From: Porphyromonas sp.
Lineage (GTDB): Bacteria > Bacteroidota > Bacteroidia > Bacteroidales > Porphyromonadaceae
NCBI GenBank assembly: GCA_029983495.1
Contig: JASBZJ010000095.1
Location: forward strand, 1 to 7,588
Reading direction: 5' to 3'
DNA length: 7,588 nucleotides
The notes beneath the pieces were generated by a model. The model saw only the letters and a list, made by a program, of their open reading frames with translations. It ran no database searches and was not told the origin of the DNA. This document shows, piece by piece, positions 6,892 to 7,588 of this stretch (its first letter is position 1; each line of letters begins with the position of its first letter). The translations under genes were made by a program, and so were the position numbers.

Positions 6892-7497
6892 ATGCCTACA
6901 AAAAAGGAGCGTATAGCAGTTTTTGGAGGTACCTTCGACCCCCTGCATATTGGTCATATGGCTTTAGCCAATATCGTTTACTACCGTTCGCCATTACCAT
7001 TAAAAGCCGTTTGTTTAGTGCCTACCGTGCAAAATCCACTTAAACTAGGTGCTAGTTTACTTTCGTTCGACTTTCGTTGCGAAATGATTGAAGGCGCAAT
7101 ACATGGCGATAGACGTTTCTTTTTTAGCCGTATAGAAGAACAACTTCCCTCGCCCCACTATACCATCGATCTTCTCGAGGCTTTATCGTTAAGGCATCCC
7201 CAATTTAGTTTTGTGCTACTTATAGGATCTGACAATTGGCTTAGTTTTTCGAAATGGTATCGTTACGAGGATTTGCTCGCCAATTACGAAATTATTATTT
7301 ATCCACGCAAAGGTTTTCCTATCGATAGTGATAAACTCCCCAAAACAGTTTATTACCTCAACGATTTTCCTATAATCGAAGTTTCATCTACTGAAATACG
7401 AAAAGGGGTAAAAAACGGTGAAGATTTACGTTTTCTATTACCAACCCCCGAGCTTTTTCCTTTTCTAAAGCGTGAAATTGCCATACATAACGAATAG
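6892..7497 (+). CDS. nadD: Nicotinate-nucleotide adenylyltransferase
   Basis: This enzyme adenylates nicotinate mononucleotide with ATP to give nicotinate-adenine dinucleotide, the step right after PncB and shared by salvage and de novo NAD synthesis. The 201-residue product is a typical single-domain nucleotidyltransferase. It shows the GGTFDPLHIGH signature (12-22) with the HxGH motif His19/His22, a 'PSPHYTIDLL' stretch (86-95), GSDNW (112-116) with a further Trp122 (the usual GxDxxxxxxxW pattern) and the C-terminal SSTEIR (165-170) of the nucleotide-binding ISSTxIR motif. The start at 6892 lies 4 bases after the pncB stop and leaves a short lead to the first strand; no Shine-Dalgarno sequence is visible, so coupling to pncB is likely. 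NadE, which would complete NAD, is not in the window. Confidence 0.96.
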   Translation: MPTKKERIAVFGGTFDPLHIGHMALANIVYYRSPLPLKAVCLVPTVQNPLKLGASLLSFDFRCEMIEGAIHGDRRFFFSRIEEQLPSPHYTIDLLEALSLRHPQFSFVLLIGSDNWLSFSKWYRYEDLLANYEIIIYPRKGFPIDSDKLPKTVYYLNDFPIIEVSSTEIRKGVKNGEDLRFLLPTPELFPFLKREIAIHNE

Positions 7498-7527
7498 CAG
7501 CAGTTCCTAGATAAGGGTAAGGCGGTA

Positions 7528-7588
7528 ATGAAACAACAAAAGCTTAGTGATAATAATAACAATAAGCTCGTACTGCTATGTACTTATG
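7528..7588 (+). CDS. Possible start of a further gene (3' truncated by window)
   Basis: An ATG at 7528 opens 20 codons that run off the window end without a stop, starting MKQQKLSDNNNNKLVLLCTY. Upstream lies a purine-rich stretch with AAGG at 7519-7522, five bases before the ATG, which is better placed than any leader elsewhere in the window. It lies 30 bases after nadD on the same strand and in the same reading frame, so it could be the next operon member. The fragment is too short to recognise a family: a polar Asn-rich start leads into a hydrophobic LVLLC segment, which could begin a membrane segment or a core beta strand. Existence of the gene is a guess from spacing and leader. Confidence 0.35.
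   Translation, partial: MKQQKLSDNNNNKLVLLCTY

Overview
The window is a compact, one-directional stretch of a chromosome, most likely from a Bacteroidota member and probably the order Bacteroidales. This rests on several observations. The base composition is moderately AT-rich and codon style is uniform. Almost all starts have AT-rich leaders without a clear Shine-Dalgarno sequence. GDP-L-fucose synthase has the long ~360-residue form familiar from Bacteroides relatives, and an FHA protein carries a 'MDRxHC' motif. I saw no tRNA, rRNA, CRISPR array, insertion sequence or phage gene.

Layout, all on the + strand: (1) 1-255, the C-terminal end of an FHA-domain protein cut by the window edge. (2) 282-1445 and 1451-2536, gmd and fcl, 5 bases apart. 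Together they convert GDP-D-mannose to GDP-L-fucose, the activated sugar for fucosylated surface glycans, capsule or glycoproteins. (3) 2566-3870, an iron-sulfur L-cysteine desulfidase (CyuA/YhaM, formerly UPF0597). (4) 3933-5639, a two-pass inner-membrane protein built like a Wzz/Wzc polysaccharide co-polymerase. Its cytoplasmic C-terminus looks like a tyrosine-kinase (BY-kinase) fold that has lost its nucleotide-binding motifs. (5) 5709-6887 and 6892-7497, pncB and nadD, 4 bases apart, giving two consecutive steps from nicotinate to nicotinate-adenine dinucleotide. (6) 7528 to the edge, the first ~20 codons of a possible further gene.

Two gene pairs are tightly coupled metabolic units: gmd-fcl for fucose donor synthesis and pncB-nadD for NAD salvage. 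The co-polymerase-like protein fits the polysaccharide theme of gmd-fcl, while the cysteine desulfidase between them has no obvious link to it. Gaps are short (4-69 bases) and no convincing terminator or Bacteroidota-type promoter (TTG...TAnnTTTG) was found, so read-through across much of the window is possible. The only notable non-coding structure is an imperfect hairpin containing a perfect 12-base palindrome between the co-polymerase gene and pncB.

Nothing here is clearly a new biological system. The most unusual item is the degenerate kinase domain on the co-polymerase-like protein.
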